Positions 34,466-43,689 of a stretch of DNA of 64,000 nucleotides are shown here, one piece after another. Every line of letters begins with the position of its first letter. Position 1 is the stretch's first letter. The stretch spans positions 620,001 through 684,000 of the forward strand of contig NZ_JACIEH010000003.1 of the NCBI RefSeq assembly GCF_014196745.1. Reading direction: 5' to 3'. The notes beneath the pieces were generated by a model, which was given only the letters and a program-made list of their open reading frames with translations, had not been told where the DNA came from and did no database searches. Source of the DNA: Sphingomonas kyeonggiensis (lineage in GTDB: Bacteria > Pseudomonadota > Alphaproteobacteria > Sphingomonadales > Sphingomonadaceae). Made by a program: the position numbers and the translations under genes.

Positions 34466-34918
34466 ATGTTCCCGCTCCCCGAACCGATGCGCTTGGCGCT
34501 CGACGCCGCCCGTGCGGCGGCCGAGGCAGGGGAAGTGCCGGTAGGAGCGGTGCTGATCCATGACGGCAAGGTGATCGCCACCGCGGCCAATGCGCCGCGC
34601 ACGCTCCATGACCCCACCGCCCATGCCGAGATGCGGGTGATTCGCGCTGCGGCCGAGGCGCTCGGGCGCGATCGGCTCGAGGATTGCGACCTGTGGGTGA
34701 CGCTGGAGCCCTGCGCGATGTGCGCCGGCGCGATCGCCCATGCCCGGATCGCGCGGGTCTATTATGGCGCGAGCGATCCCAAGGGCGGTGCGGTGGAGCA
34801 TGGTCCGCGCTTCTTCGCCCAGCTGACATGCCACCATCGTCCGGAGATCTATCCCGGCATCGGCGAGGCGGAAGCCGGCGAGATCCTGCGCGATTTCTTC
34901 CGCGAGCGGCGCAGCTGA
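34466..34918 (+). CDS. tadA: tRNA-specific adenosine deaminase
   Basis: 150 aa. It converts A34 to inosine in the anticodon of tRNA-Arg(ACG). Zinc ligands and catalytic residues are visible: HAEMRVIRAA with the His-Ala-Glu motif, and TLEPCAMCAGAIAHARIARVYYGA with PCXXC. The N-terminus MRLALDAARAAAEAGEVPVGAVLI is typical. The length is normal and no neighbour is needed for function. Confidence 0.93.
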   Translation: MFPLPEPMRLALDAARAAAEAGEVPVGAVLIHDGKVIATAANAPRTLHDPTAHAEMRVIRAAAEALGRDRLEDCDLWVTLEPCAMCAGAIAHARIARVYYGASDPKGGAVEHGPRFFAQLTCHHRPEIYPGIGEAEAGEILRDFFRERRS

Positions 34919-34991
34919 TCCATCATTTCATTGCGCGGATGCAACACCGGTTGCCGCGCGGCCCCCTGTGCGGATATGAAGGCGCCACATC

Positions 34992-36299
34992 ATGTTAGCG
35001 CCTTTCCCCTGGATAGACGTAGCGATCATCTTCGCGCTGATCGTTCTCAACGGCCTTTTTTCGATGTCCGAACTCGCGATCGTATCGTCGCGCACGGCGC
35101 GGCTGGAGGCGATGGCGCGTGTCGGGCGCAGCGGGGCGGGGGCGCGGACGGCGATCCAGCTCGCCGCCGATCCGGGCAAGTTCCTCTCCACCGTGCAGAT
35201 CGGCATCACGCTGATCGGCATCATCGCCGGTGCCTATTCGGGCGCGAGCCTGGGCGAGCCGACCGCGCAGCGAATCGAGCTGCTCGGCGTGAACGAAGAA
35301 CTGGCGCACACGCTGGGCATCGCGATCGTCATCGGCCTCACCACCTTCGGCTCGCTGGTCGCGGGTGAGCTGGTGCCCAAGCAGTTCGCGCTGCGCTCGC
35401 CCGAGCCGATCGCGGTGCTGGTCTCGGTGCCGCTGCTGTGGATCAGCCGCCTGACCGCGCCGCTGGTGTGGCTGCTCGATTCGACCACCAAGCTGATCTT
35501 CCGCCTGATCGGCCTCGATCGCGAATCGGAGAACCGGGTCACCGCCGAGGAGCTGCACCTGCTCGTCGCCGAGGCAAGCAAGTCGGGCGTGATCGAGGAG
35601 CATGAGCGCTCGATCATCTCGAGCGTCGTCCGCCTGGCCGATCGGCCGGTGCGCGAAGTGATGACGCCGCGCACCGATGTCGACTGGGTGGACGTGAACC
35701 TCGACGCCGACGGCATCCGCGAGGCGCTGCTGCTTACCCCGCACACTCGCCTGCCGGTGGCCGAGGGATCGGTCGACACGGTGATCGGCGTGGTCCAGGC
35801 GCGCGACATCGCCGCGGCGCTGTTCCGCGGCGAGGCGCTCGACCTCAGGAAGCTGATGCGCGAGGCGCCGATCCTGCCCGACACGGTCGATGCGATGGAC
35901 GCGCTGGGCGCGCTCCGCCGGGCGGAGGTGCCGATGGGCCTCGTCCATGACGAGTACGGCCATTTCGAAGGCATCGTCACCCCGGCGAACCTGCTCGCGG
36001 CGATTGCCGGCGAGCTCGCCTCCGACGTCGAGCCGGGCGACAACCCCAATATCGTGACGCGCGAGGACGGCTCGCTGCTCGTCTCGGGCCAGATGGCCGC
36101 CGACCTGCTCGCCGACAAGCTGGGCCTCGATCTCGACGAGGACCGCGATTACGCCACCGTCGCCGGCCTGGCGCTCGCGGTGCTCAAGCGGCTGCCCAAT
36201 GAAGGCGACTATTTCGTGGAGCAGGGTTGGCGCTTCGAGATCGTCGACATGGACGGGCGCAAGATCGACAAGCTGCTGGTCGAACGCGCCGAGAAGTGA
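34992..36299 (+). CDS. CNNM/CorC-type membrane protein with CBS domains (HlyC/CorC family)
   Basis: 435 aa. The N-terminal CNNM domain (residues ~1-190) has about four membrane spans and the motif LNGLFSMSELAIVSSRTARLEAMA. Two CBS domains follow (starting near REVMTPRTDVDWVDVN and MREAPILPDTVDAMDALGALRRAEV). The C-terminal CorC/HlyC transporter-associated domain (DYATVAGLALAVLKRLPNEGDYFVEQGWRFEIVDMDGRKIDKL) completes it. Such proteins are linked to Mg2+/Co2+ efflux; hemolytic activity is a historical label. A small membrane gene follows 2 bp downstream. Confidence 0.9.
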   Translation: MLAPFPWIDVAIIFALIVLNGLFSMSELAIVSSRTARLEAMARVGRSGAGARTAIQLAADPGKFLSTVQIGITLIGIIAGAYSGASLGEPTAQRIELLGVNEELAHTLGIAIVIGLTTFGSLVAGELVPKQFALRSPEPIAVLVSVPLLWISRLTAPLVWLLDSTTKLIFRLIGLDRESENRVTAEELHLLVAEASKSGVIEEHERSIISSVVRLADRPVREVMTPRTDVDWVDVNLDADGIREALLLTPHTRLPVAEGSVDTVIGVVQARDIAAALFRGEALDLRKLMREAPILPDTVDAMDALGALRRAEVPMGLVHDEYGHFEGIVTPANLLAAIAGELASDVEPGDNPNIVTREDGSLLVSGQMAADLLADKLGLDLDEDRDYATVAGLALAVLKRLPNEGDYFVEQGWRFEIVDMDGRKIDKLLVERAEK

Positions 36300-36301
36300 G
36301 G

Positions 36302-36808
36302 ATGGCGGTTCGCCTCGTCGCGCAAGCCGCGCGGGGCAAGCAGTTGGGGCTGGTCACACTCGGCCTGCTGATGACGCTCGCCTCGTTGTTCGCGGTGGTG
36401 TCGGCCGATGCGGTGCAAGACCCCTTCCATCATTGGGCCGGCTGGGCGGGCGCGATCTTCTTCCCGCTGTGCACTCTGGCCGCGGTGCGGCAGATGTTCC
36501 GCACCGGCCCGGTGATGGAGATCGGCCCCGAAGGGATCCTCTGGCTTCGCTGGTCGCCCGAGCGGATTCCCTGGAGCGCCTTCACCCGCGCCGCCGACAT
36601 GTCGATCCGGAACCAGCGATTCGTCTCGCTGTGGCTGCGCGAGCCCGAGCGCTATCGCCCGACCACGCTGCATGGGCGCATCGCCGCGGGCAACAAGCTG
36701 CTCGGCTTTGGCGAGTTGGCGCTGAGCGCGCAGGGGCTGACCTGCACGCACGAGGAGATGCTCGCGGTCGTGCAGGCGAATGCACCCGGACTGTTCGGCC
36801 GGCCTTAG
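36302..36808 (+). CDS. Small membrane protein, STM3941-like
   Basis: 168 aa from ATG at 36302. Two hydrophobic segments near the N-terminus (LVTLGLLMTLASLFAVVSA and WAGAIFFPLCTLAAVRQMF) are followed by a soluble part. The stretch MEIGPEGILWLRWSPERIPWSAFTRA resembles the PH-like region of STM3941-type uncharacterised proteins. The function is unknown. It starts 2 bp after the CorC-like gene and is likely co-transcribed. Its last 4 bases overlap the convergent HHH-domain gene. Confidence 0.68.
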   Translation: MAVRLVAQAARGKQLGLVTLGLLMTLASLFAVVSADAVQDPFHHWAGWAGAIFFPLCTLAAVRQMFRTGPVMEIGPEGILWLRWSPERIPWSAFTRAADMSIRNQRFVSLWLREPERYRPTTLHGRIAAGNKLLGFGELALSAQGLTCTHEEMLAVVQANAPGLFGRP

Positions 36809-37545
36809 AGCTTCCCGAACACACCCTCGAAGCCGGCGATGTCGTCCTTGGCCAGGAAGCTGGCCTGCTCGATCCAGCGGTCGCGGTGGATGCGGCCCTG
36901 GAAGTCGCCGAGCTTCGCGTCGAGCGCATCGGCCTCTTCCGGAGTGAGCGCGGCGAGCTGGGCGAAGCTGGTGATGCCGACGCTCGCGAGCCGCTCGGCA
37001 AGGCGCGGGCCTACACCCTTCATCCGGGTGAGGTCATCGCCGGCGGGGGCAACAGGCGCGGGCTCCGCTGCCACCGGTGCGGGCTCGGGCGCAGGGGTGG
37101 GCTCGGCAATGTCCGAGGCGAGCGAGGCGGGTGACGCATCGAGCGGCGCGGCCGCGGCGATCGGTTCGTCCGCCAGCGGCTCGGGTGCCGGAGCTTCCTC
37201 GACTACCGGCGGCAGCGGCGCGGGGACGATCTCCGCAACCGGCTCGGGTGCCGGGGCGGGCGCCTCGGCAACGGGCTCCGGCGCGGGCGGTGGCGGCGCC
37301 AGCGGCGCCTCGGCGATCGGTGGCGGCGACGGGGCTACCGGCGGCGTGATCGGCTGGGCAGGCGACTCCTCCCGATACTCCTGGTTATATTCCTCGATCT
37401 CGGCGCGCGCCCGGCGGCGGCGGCCGGCGAGGCGGGCGCCCCAGAACAGCACGAGGAGTGCGAAGACGACTCCCACCGCGATCAGCGCGAACGGGAGCGT
37501 CAACCAAATCGGGGCGCCCTCGTAGAGCGGTTCCGTGCTGTTCAT
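36805..37545 (-). CDS. Membrane-anchored protein with Pro/Ala-rich linker and C-terminal helix-hairpin-helix domain
   Basis: 246 aa from ATG at 37545; a TTG three codons upstream is possible. One membrane span (~residues 14-38) precedes an Arg-rich stretch and a long Pro/Ala/Glu linker (~residues 60-170, repeats such as APEPVAE and PPVVEEAPAPEP). The C-terminus (DDLTRMKGVGPRLAERLASVGITSFAQLAALTPEEADALDAKL) is a helix-hairpin-helix module of the kind also found in L21/NuoE-like fusions. Such modules bind DNA or protein, and here it would face the cytoplasm or the periplasm depending on topology. The function is unknown. Confidence 0.75.
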   Translation of the reverse strand: MNSTEPLYEGAPIWLTLPFALIAVGVVFALLVLFWGARLAGRRRRARAEIEEYNQEYREESPAQPITPPVAPSPPPIAEAPLAPPPPAPEPVAEAPAPAPEPVAEIVPAPLPPVVEEAPAPEPLADEPIAAAAPLDASPASLASDIAEPTPAPEPAPVAAEPAPVAPAGDDLTRMKGVGPRLAERLASVGITSFAQLAALTPEEADALDAKLGDFQGRIHRDRWIEQASFLAKDDIAGFEGVFGKL

Positions 37546-37617
37546 CTGCGCCAACCCCGTCCGTTGCTATTGTCGATTCTCGCCAATGCATAACGTGGTG
37601 CGGCGCAGCGCGACAAG

Positions 37618-39387
37618 CTAGTCGGTGGAGGCGACCGTCGAGTGTCCCGAATCGGCAAGCTTCACCAGTCGCGCGAACTCGCTGCGCCAATAGTTCTGGG
37701 AGGCGGGGGCGAGCGCGCCGATCTGGGTATAGCTATAGCCGTTGAGGTATTTGTCGCCGCGCAGATGCTGGCCGAAGGCAGCGACCGAGGTGACGAAGGC
37801 CATGTCGCCGCGCGGGGCGGCGGCGCTGCGCATCAGGCCGGCAGAGACTGGCCGCTCGATCAGCTTCGACGTCTCGTTGCCGGGCAGCTTGTAGCGCAGC
37901 TTGACGAAGGCCATCTCGTCGCCCTTGCCGGCGGGCGCGGCGGTGCGGTTGGCGTCGTAGCGCCGCTCCGAGGTCCAGCCATTGGCACTGGCCGGGACGA
38001 CTTCGTAGAGCGCGGTTACCTGGTGCCCGGCGCCGATGTCGCCGGCATCGACCGTGTCGTTGTTGAAATCCTCCTCGGCCAGCGCGCGGTTCTCATAGCC
38101 GATCAGCCGGTACTGCTTCACCTGGGCCGGGTTGAACTCGACCTGGACCTTCACGTCCTTGGCGATGGTGAAGAGCGTGGCGGAGAGCTCGTCGTCGAGC
38201 ACCTTGGTCGCCTCCATCGCGCTGTCGATATAGGCATAGTTGCCGTTGCCGACGTCCGCGATGCGCTCCATCATCGCTTCGTTGTAGTTGCCCGTGCCGA
38301 AGCCGAGCGTGGTCAGCGTGATGCCGTCGTCGCGGTTCTTCTTCACCAGCGCCTCGAGCGCCGACTTGTCGTTGATGCCGACGTTGAAGTCGCCGTCCGT
38401 GGCCAGGAAGATGCGGTTGATCCCGCCCTGGACGAAGGTGGCGCGGGCGACCGAATAGGCGAGCTTGATCCCGTCGCCGCCCGCAGTGGAGCCGCCGGCC
38501 GAGAGGCAGTCGAGCGCCGCCTTCACATATTCCTGCTTGTTGGTCGGCTCGAGCACCATGCCCGCGGCGCCGGCATAGACGACGATCGAGACACGATCCC
38601 GGGGCGTCAGCCGGTCGGCGAGCTGGGTCAGCGCCTTCTTGACCAGCGGCAGCTTGTCCTGGCTCTCCATCGATCCCGACACGTCGACCAGGAAGACGAG
38701 ATTGGCGGGCGGGCGGCCCTTGGCGTCGACGTCATAGCCGCGCAGGCCGATGCGCAGCAGCCGCGTCTCGGCGTTCCACGGCGTGGTCGAGACATCGGTG
38801 GTCACGCTGAACGGCACGTCCCGCGAGGTCGGGCGTGGATAATCATAGCGGAAATAGTTGATCATCTCCTCGGTGCGGACCGCCTCGGCGGGCACGTCCT
38901 GCCCCTGGCTCAGGAAGCGGCGGACATTGGCATAGGCGCCGGTGTCGACATCGACCGAGAAGGTGGAGACGGGCTGGTCCGCGACCGACTGGATCGAGGC
39001 GACGGCCTTGCCGTCATAGCGTTCGGTATTGCCGGGCGCGCCATAGGGCGCCGGGCTGGCGAGTTTGCTGACGATGCCTTGCGGAGCGCCCCCGGTTCGG
39101 GCTGCGGAGACGGTTAGTTCCTGGCTGGCCACGGGCGGTGGCGGAGCCATCATCGGGGCCGGTTGGGGCAGCGGAGCCGGCATCGGCATGGGTGGCGAGA
39201 CCGGCGCATAGCCCCGGGTGCGGGGGCGGTTGCGCAGGCGGTCATCCTCGCCATCGGTCCGCACGCAGCGAACCGGCGAATGGCGGTCCTGAACCGCGGC
39301 GACCGGCCCGTTCGCGGGCATGGGCGGCGGTGCGGCGGAAGTGGTGAGCAGGGCGGAACAACCGAGCAGCAGAGCGGAACGCGACAT
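37618..39387 (-). CDS. vWA domain protein (YfbK-like), possibly lipoprotein
   Basis: 589 aa from ATG at 39387. The N-terminus MSRSALLLGC could be a short lipobox signal with Cys10, followed by a Pro-rich segment (60-90). A conserved N-terminal region (STFSVDVDTGAYANVRRFLSQG...EEMINYFRYDYPRP) precedes the von Willebrand factor A domain. The metal-binding MIDAS motif DVSGS is at 235-239. A C-terminal DUF3520-like region follows. It would bind a protein ligand through a divalent metal at the cell envelope. It is divergent from the HD-GYP gene. Confidence 0.87.
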   Translation of the reverse strand: MSRSALLLGCSALLTTSAAPPPMPANGPVAAVQDRHSPVRCVRTDGEDDRLRNRPRTRGYAPVSPPMPMPAPLPQPAPMMAPPPPVASQELTVSAARTGGAPQGIVSKLASPAPYGAPGNTERYDGKAVASIQSVADQPVSTFSVDVDTGAYANVRRFLSQGQDVPAEAVRTEEMINYFRYDYPRPTSRDVPFSVTTDVSTTPWNAETRLLRIGLRGYDVDAKGRPPANLVFLVDVSGSMESQDKLPLVKKALTQLADRLTPRDRVSIVVYAGAAGMVLEPTNKQEYVKAALDCLSAGGSTAGGDGIKLAYSVARATFVQGGINRIFLATDGDFNVGINDKSALEALVKKNRDDGITLTTLGFGTGNYNEAMMERIADVGNGNYAYIDSAMEATKVLDDELSATLFTIAKDVKVQVEFNPAQVKQYRLIGYENRALAEEDFNNDTVDAGDIGAGHQVTALYEVVPASANGWTSERRYDANRTAAPAGKGDEMAFVKLRYKLPGNETSKLIERPVSAGLMRSAAAPRGDMAFVTSVAAFGQHLRGDKYLNGYSYTQIGALAPASQNYWRSEFARLVKLADSGHSTVASTD

Positions 39388-39596
39388 GGCAACTCTCCCC
39401 TTCAGAGTGCGGCGCGCGAGTCGCTGCGCGCCCATGGGACGAAATGTTGCCTCCGCACGATGAGCGGCAGATGAACGGATGTGACTTTATATCATTTGCG
39501 CGGAGTTACGTACATTCCCCAGGTCGCGGACACCCCTCCTTAACTTCGGCGAAATGGTGCGTTCCTAAGGCTCGTCGCGGGGACTGAGAGAATGGA
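39388..39596. other. Divergent promoter gap, no gene seen
   Basis: 209 bp between the vWA protein and the HD-GYP gene. It is less GC-rich around 39470-39510 (GACTTTATATCATTTGCGCG), a plausible promoter zone. A TTAAC half-site at 39540-39544 could suggest CtrA control, but the second half is missing. Confidence 0.4.
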
Positions 39597-40814
39597 TTGC
39601 TGAAACGAATCCCGCCAGGAGAGGTAAAGCTCGGCATGTTCATCCACGGCTTCGAAGGCTCGTGGATGGCGCATCCGTTCTGGCGCACGCGGTTCCTGCT
39701 CGAGCGCCCCGCCGATCTGGCATTGCTGCGAGGGAGCAGCGTGTCGGCGGTGCTCATCGACGTGTCGCGCGGTGCAGCGCCCGATCCGGCCAAGACGCTG
39801 CCGGAAGCCGTTCCGGCCCAGCTTCCGCCGGCCGCCTCTCCGGAAGCGTTGCGTGCCGATCGCGATCATGCGCGCCAGACCATCGCCCATGCCCGGGGGG
39901 TGGCGCAGGAAATCTACGAGAATGCCCAGAACGGCCTGTCGATCGATGCGCGCGAGGCGATTCCGGTCGTCGCCGAGATCGCCGAATGCGTCGCCCGCAA
40001 CCCGGCGATGTTCATCGACATGGCGCGGCTGAAGACCAAGGACCAATATACCTATCTCCATTCGGTCTCGGTCTGCGGGCTGATGGTCAATCTGGCGCGC
40101 GAGATCGGGCTCGACGACGAGACGGTGCGCGCGATGGGCCTGGCGGGGCTGCTCCACGATGTCGGCAAGATGACCGTGCCCGCCGAGGTGCTCAACAAGC
40201 CCGGCCGGCTCGACGCGGGCGAATTCGCGCTGATCAAGCAGCATCCGGAAGCAGGGCATGCGATGCTGCACGGGGCCGAGGGCATCAACCAGCAGGCGCT
40301 CGACGTCTGCCTGATGCATCACGAGAAGATCGACGGCAGCGGCTATCCCTTCGGGCTGAAGGGCGAGGCGATCAGCCTGGCCGCGCGGATGGGCGCGATC
40401 TGCGACGTCTATGACGCGCTGACTTCGGACCGGGTCTACAAGGATCGCTGGACACCGCTTCGCGCGGTGACCGAGATGCACAGCTGGACGGGGCATTTCG
40501 ACCCTGATCTGCTGTTCGCCTTCTGCCGCAGCATCGGCGTCGCGCCGACCGGATGGCTGGTCCGGCTGCAATCCGGGCGGCTGGGCGTCGTGCTGCCCGA
40601 AGGCACGCAGGAGGCGCGCAGCAAGATCCGCGTCTTCCATTCGGCGGTGACGCGCCGCGCGGTCGCGCTCGAGGACCTGTTCCGCGGGCTCGGCGACCGG
40701 GTGGTCGGCACCGAGGATCCCGCGGACTGGGGTTTCACCGATTGGGACGCGGCCGTGCGCAAGCTGCGCGACGGTCAGCCGGCATTGCCCGACGGCTGGA
40801 TGCGCCGCCCCTAG
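39597..40814 (+). CDS. HD-GYP domain cyclic-di-GMP phosphodiesterase
   Basis: 405 aa from TTG at 39597. This start gives the family N-terminus [29 protein letters not shown] of the DUF3391-type domain (1 to ~125). The HD-GYP domain covers ~130-310: HSVSVCGL, the HD pair in [11 protein letters not shown] (about 187) and [14 protein letters not shown] (from 241) are complete, so hydrolysis of c-di-GMP to GMP is expected. It counteracts the diguanylate cyclase at 13666-14925. Its stop overlaps the convergent purD end by 4 bp. Confidence 0.9.
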   Translation: MLKRIPPGEVKLGMFIHGFEGSWMAHPFWRTRFLLERPADLALLRGSSVSAVLIDVSRGAAPDPAKTLPEAVPAQLPPAASPEALRADRDHARQTIAHARGVAQEIYENAQNGLSIDAREAIPVVAEIAECVARNPAMFIDMARLKTKDQYTYLHSVSVCGLMVNLAREIGLDDETVRAMGLAGLLHDVGKMTVPAEVLNKPGRLDAGEFALIKQHPEAGHAMLHGAEGINQQALDVCLMHHEKIDGSGYPFGLKGEAISLAARMGAICDVYDALTSDRVYKDRWTPLRAVTEMHSWTGHFDPDLLFAFCRSIGVAPTGWLVRLQSGRLGVVLPEGTQEARSKIRVFHSAVTRRAVALEDLFRGLGDRVVGTEDPADWGFTDWDAAVRKLRDGQPALPDGWMRRP

Positions 40815-42073
40815 CCCTCGCGGGCGATCTCCCGCCAGCCGATGTCGCGGCGGCTGAACCCGGTGGGGAAGTCGATCGCGTCGACGGCGCGATAGGCCGC
40901 TTCCTGCGCTTCCTTCACCGTATCGCCCAGCGCGGTCACGTTGAGCACGCGGCCGCCGCTGGCGACGAGCGTGTCGCCTTCCATCCGGGTGCCGGCATGG
41001 AACACCTTGGCGCCGGTCGCCTCCGCCTTGTCGATCCCGGTGATCGCGCCGCCGGTCTCGGGCGTGCCGGGATAGCCGTTCGCCGCCATCACCACGGTGA
41101 GCGCGGTCTTCGCCGCGAAGGTCGGTGCCGGGTGGTTGGCCAGCTCGCCCCTGGCCACCGCGAGCATCAGCTCGAGCAGGTCGCCGGTGAAGCGCATCAT
41201 CAGCACCTGGCATTCGGGATCGCCGAAGCGGGCATTGTACTCGATCAGCTTGGGGCCGGTCGGGGTGAGCATCAGGCCGGCATAGAGCACGCCCGAATAG
41301 GGAGTGCCGACCCGCGCCAGCGCCTCGATCGTCGGGCGGACGATCTCGTCGATCGCCTGGGTTTCCAGCTCGGGGGTGAGCACCGGGGCAGGGCTGTAGG
41401 CGCCCATGCCGCCGGTATTGGGGCCGGTATCGCCGTCGCCGACGCGCTTGTGGTCCTGGGCGGAGCCGAAGGAGACGAATGCCTCGCCGTCGGTGAGGAC
41501 GAACAGGCTCGCTTCCTCACCCTCCAGGAATTCCTCGATCACCACGCTGGCGCCCGCCTCGGAGAAGATTGCCTGGACCGCGCCCTCGGCCTCTTCATGC
41601 GTGAAGGCGACGGTGACGCCCTTGCCCGCGGCCAGGCCGTCGGCCTTGATCACCACCGGCAGGCCGAAATCCTCCAGCGAAGCCAGTGCACCGTCGCGGC
41701 TCTCGCAACGGACATAGCCCGCGGTGGGGATCTTCTCGCGGGCGCACAGGTCCTTGGTGAAGCCCTTCGAGCCTTCGAGCTGGGCCGGCGCCTTGTTCGG
41801 CCCGAACACGGCGATGCCCATGGTGCGCAGATTGTCGCCCAGGCCCGCGACCAGCGGCGCCTCGGGCCCGATCACCACGAAACCGATCGAGTGACGCAGG
41901 CAGAAATCGATCACCGCGCGGTGGTCGTTCACCGCAATGTCCACGATTTCGGCGTGCTCGGCTATTCCCGGATTGCCCGGGGCGGCGTAGAGCCGTTCGA
42001 GCAGCGGCGATTGCGCGAGCTTCCATGCCAGAGCATGTTCGCGGCCGCCCGAGCCAAGCAACAGGACATTCAT
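40811..42073 (-). CDS. purD: Phosphoribosylamine-glycine ligase
   Basis: 420 aa from ATG at 42073. It joins glycine to phosphoribosylamine with ATP, step two of purine synthesis. [42 protein letters not shown], the ATP-grasp part [19 protein letters not shown], and [20 protein letters not shown] are diagnostic. The start codon overlaps that of the divergent xseA in the 4-bp sequence CATG; its ribosome site (AAGAAGGGG) lies within xseA codons. Confidence 0.97.
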   Translation of the reverse strand: MNVLLLGSGGREHALAWKLAQSPLLERLYAAPGNPGIAEHAEIVDIAVNDHRAVIDFCLRHSIGFVVIGPEAPLVAGLGDNLRTMGIAVFGPNKAPAQLEGSKGFTKDLCAREKIPTAGYVRCESRDGALASLEDFGLPVVIKADGLAAGKGVTVAFTHEEAEGAVQAIFSEAGASVVIEEFLEGEEASLFVLTDGEAFVSFGSAQDHKRVGDGDTGPNTGGMGAYSPAPVLTPELETQAIDEIVRPTIEALARVGTPYSGVLYAGLMLTPTGPKLIEYNARFGDPECQVLMMRFTGDLLELMLAVARGELANHPAPTFAAKTALTVVMAANGYPGTPETGGAITGIDKAEATGAKVFHAGTRMEGDTLVASGGRVLNVTALGDTVKEAQEAAYRAVDAIDFPTGFSRRDIGWREIAREG

Positions 42074-43448
42074 GAGCGACCCCTTCTTCGATACGCCAGC
42101 GCGGCTCGTAGCCGAGCAGGTGGCGGGCGACAACGCACCGGCGCTATCGGTCAGCGAATTATCTCTTGCCCTCAAGCGAATGGTCGAGGGCGAGTTCGGC
42201 CATGTCCGCCTGCGCGGCGAGATATCGGGCTGGAAGCGCGCGGCTTCCGGTCACGCATATCTGGCGCTGAAGGACGCCGATGCGGTGATCGACGGGGTGA
42301 TCTGGCGCGGTGCCGCCAGCGCGATCCCCTTCGCGCCGCAGGACGGGCTGGAAGTGATCGTCACCGGCAAGCTCACCACCTATCCAGGCCGCTCGAAATA
42401 CCAGATCGTCATCGAGCGGATGGAGCTGGCCGGCGAAGGCGCGCTGATGGCGCTGCTCGAGAAGCTCAAGGCCAAGCTGGCCGGCGAGGGGCTGTTCGAC
42501 CGCGATCGCAAGCAGCCCTTGCCGTACATGCCGAAGGTGATCGGCGTGGTGACCTCGCCCACCGGCGCGGTGATCCGCGACATCCTCCACCGCCTTGCCG
42601 ATCGTTTCCCCAGCCATGTGCTGGTGTGGCCGGTCAAGGTGCAGGGCGACGGCGCGGCACAGGAAGTGGCCAATGCGATCCGCGGCTTCGATGCGCTGGG
42701 CGAGGGCAGCGCGGTGCCGCGGCCCGACCTGCTGATCGTCGCGCGCGGCGGCGGCTCGATCGAGGACCTCTGGGCGTTCAACGAGGAAGTGGTGGTGCGC
42801 GCCGTCGCCGCCTGCCGCATCCCGGTGATCTCGGCGGTCGGCCACGAGACCGATACCAGCCTGTGTGACTATGCCGCGGACCTGCGTGCTCCGACCCCCA
42901 CCGCTGCGGCCGAGATCGCGGTGCCGGTGCTCGCCGATGTCCGCCACACCATCGCGACGCTGGCCCACCGCACCGAACGCTGCGTACGCCGCTATCACGA
43001 GCGTGCCGGGGAGCGGCTGGCGGCCCTGGTCCGCGTGCTGCCCCGGCGCGACGCGCTGCTCGGCCCGCAGCGCCAGAAGATGGACGACCTCGGCGGCCGG
43101 CTCGACCGGGCGCTCGAACGGCGCGTCACCGTGGCGCGGGGCGTGCTCGATCGCTCGGCCGGTGCGCTGCGCCCGGCCATGCTCGATCACCGGCTGGCCG
43201 CCGCGAAGCAGCGGCTGGAGGCGATCGGGCGGCATCTCGAGCTGGTCCATCCCAATCGTCCGCTCGAGAAGGGCTATGCCTGGGTCGAGGCGCGCGGCAC
43301 CAAGAAGGTGATCGGCACCGCCGAGGGCGCGCGCGGCGCCGGGGCGGTGACGCTGCACTTCATCGATGGTGGGGTGGACGCGCGGGTTGAGCGCCCGGCC
43401 GGCAAAACCTATGATGCGCCCAAGCCCGAACAGCCCAGCCTGTTGTAG
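42072..43448 (+). CDS. xseA: Exodeoxyribonuclease VII large subunit
   Basis: 458 aa. The N-terminal OB-fold ([34 protein letters not shown], residues ~40-75) precedes the catalytic region ([89 protein letters not shown]). A helical C-terminal half follows. With XseB it degrades single-stranded DNA to oligonucleotides in repair. The ATG at 42072 overlaps the purD start codon, so promoter and ribosome site (AACAGGAC) lie inside purD. Confidence 0.96.
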   Translation: MSDPFFDTPARLVAEQVAGDNAPALSVSELSLALKRMVEGEFGHVRLRGEISGWKRAASGHAYLALKDADAVIDGVIWRGAASAIPFAPQDGLEVIVTGKLTTYPGRSKYQIVIERMELAGEGALMALLEKLKAKLAGEGLFDRDRKQPLPYMPKVIGVVTSPTGAVIRDILHRLADRFPSHVLVWPVKVQGDGAAQEVANAIRGFDALGEGSAVPRPDLLIVARGGGSIEDLWAFNEEVVVRAVAACRIPVISAVGHETDTSLCDYAADLRAPTPTAAAEIAVPVLADVRHTIATLAHRTERCVRRYHERAGERLAALVRVLPRRDALLGPQRQKMDDLGGRLDRALERRVTVARGVLDRSAGALRPAMLDHRLAAAKQRLEAIGRHLELVHPNRPLEKGYAWVEARGTKKVIGTAEGARGAGAVTLHFIDGGVDARVERPAGKTYDAPKPEQPSLL

Positions 43449-43475
43449 AAGAATGATCGTTTCGAGGATGCCGTC

Positions 43476-43676
43476 ATGCTGATGTCGAACCCCGTCGCCC
43501 GCGCGGCGCGTCTCCATTTCATGGCGAACGGCTTCCGCGTGCTGGTGCCGGGCGACCATGTCGTCTGCGCGGTCAGCGGCGAGAAGGTGCCGCTGCAGAT
43601 GCTGCGCTACTGGAGCGTGGAGCGGCAGGAGCCTTATGCCTCCGCCGCGCTGGCGATGCAGGCGATGCGCGGTTGA
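43476..43676 (+). CDS. DUF2093 domain protein
   Basis: 66 aa. HFMANGFRVLVPGDHVVCAVSGEKVPLQMLRYWSVERQEPYASA is the DUF2093 core, a short conserved protein restricted mainly to alphaproteobacteria. Its two-strand, single-Cys (CAVSGE) pattern may bind a ligand, but the function is unknown. It lies 27 bp behind xseA and 13 bp before the M23 peptidase gene, so the three are probably one transcript. Confidence 0.85.
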   Translation: MLMSNPVARAARLHFMANGFRVLVPGDHVVCAVSGEKVPLQMLRYWSVERQEPYASAALAMQAMRG

Positions 43677-43689
43677 GGGGGCGCGGCTG

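Noticed and set aside
39540-39555. CtrA binding site before the HD-GYP gene
   Set aside because: Only one TTAAC half-site is present; the second half at the proper spacing reads GAAA.
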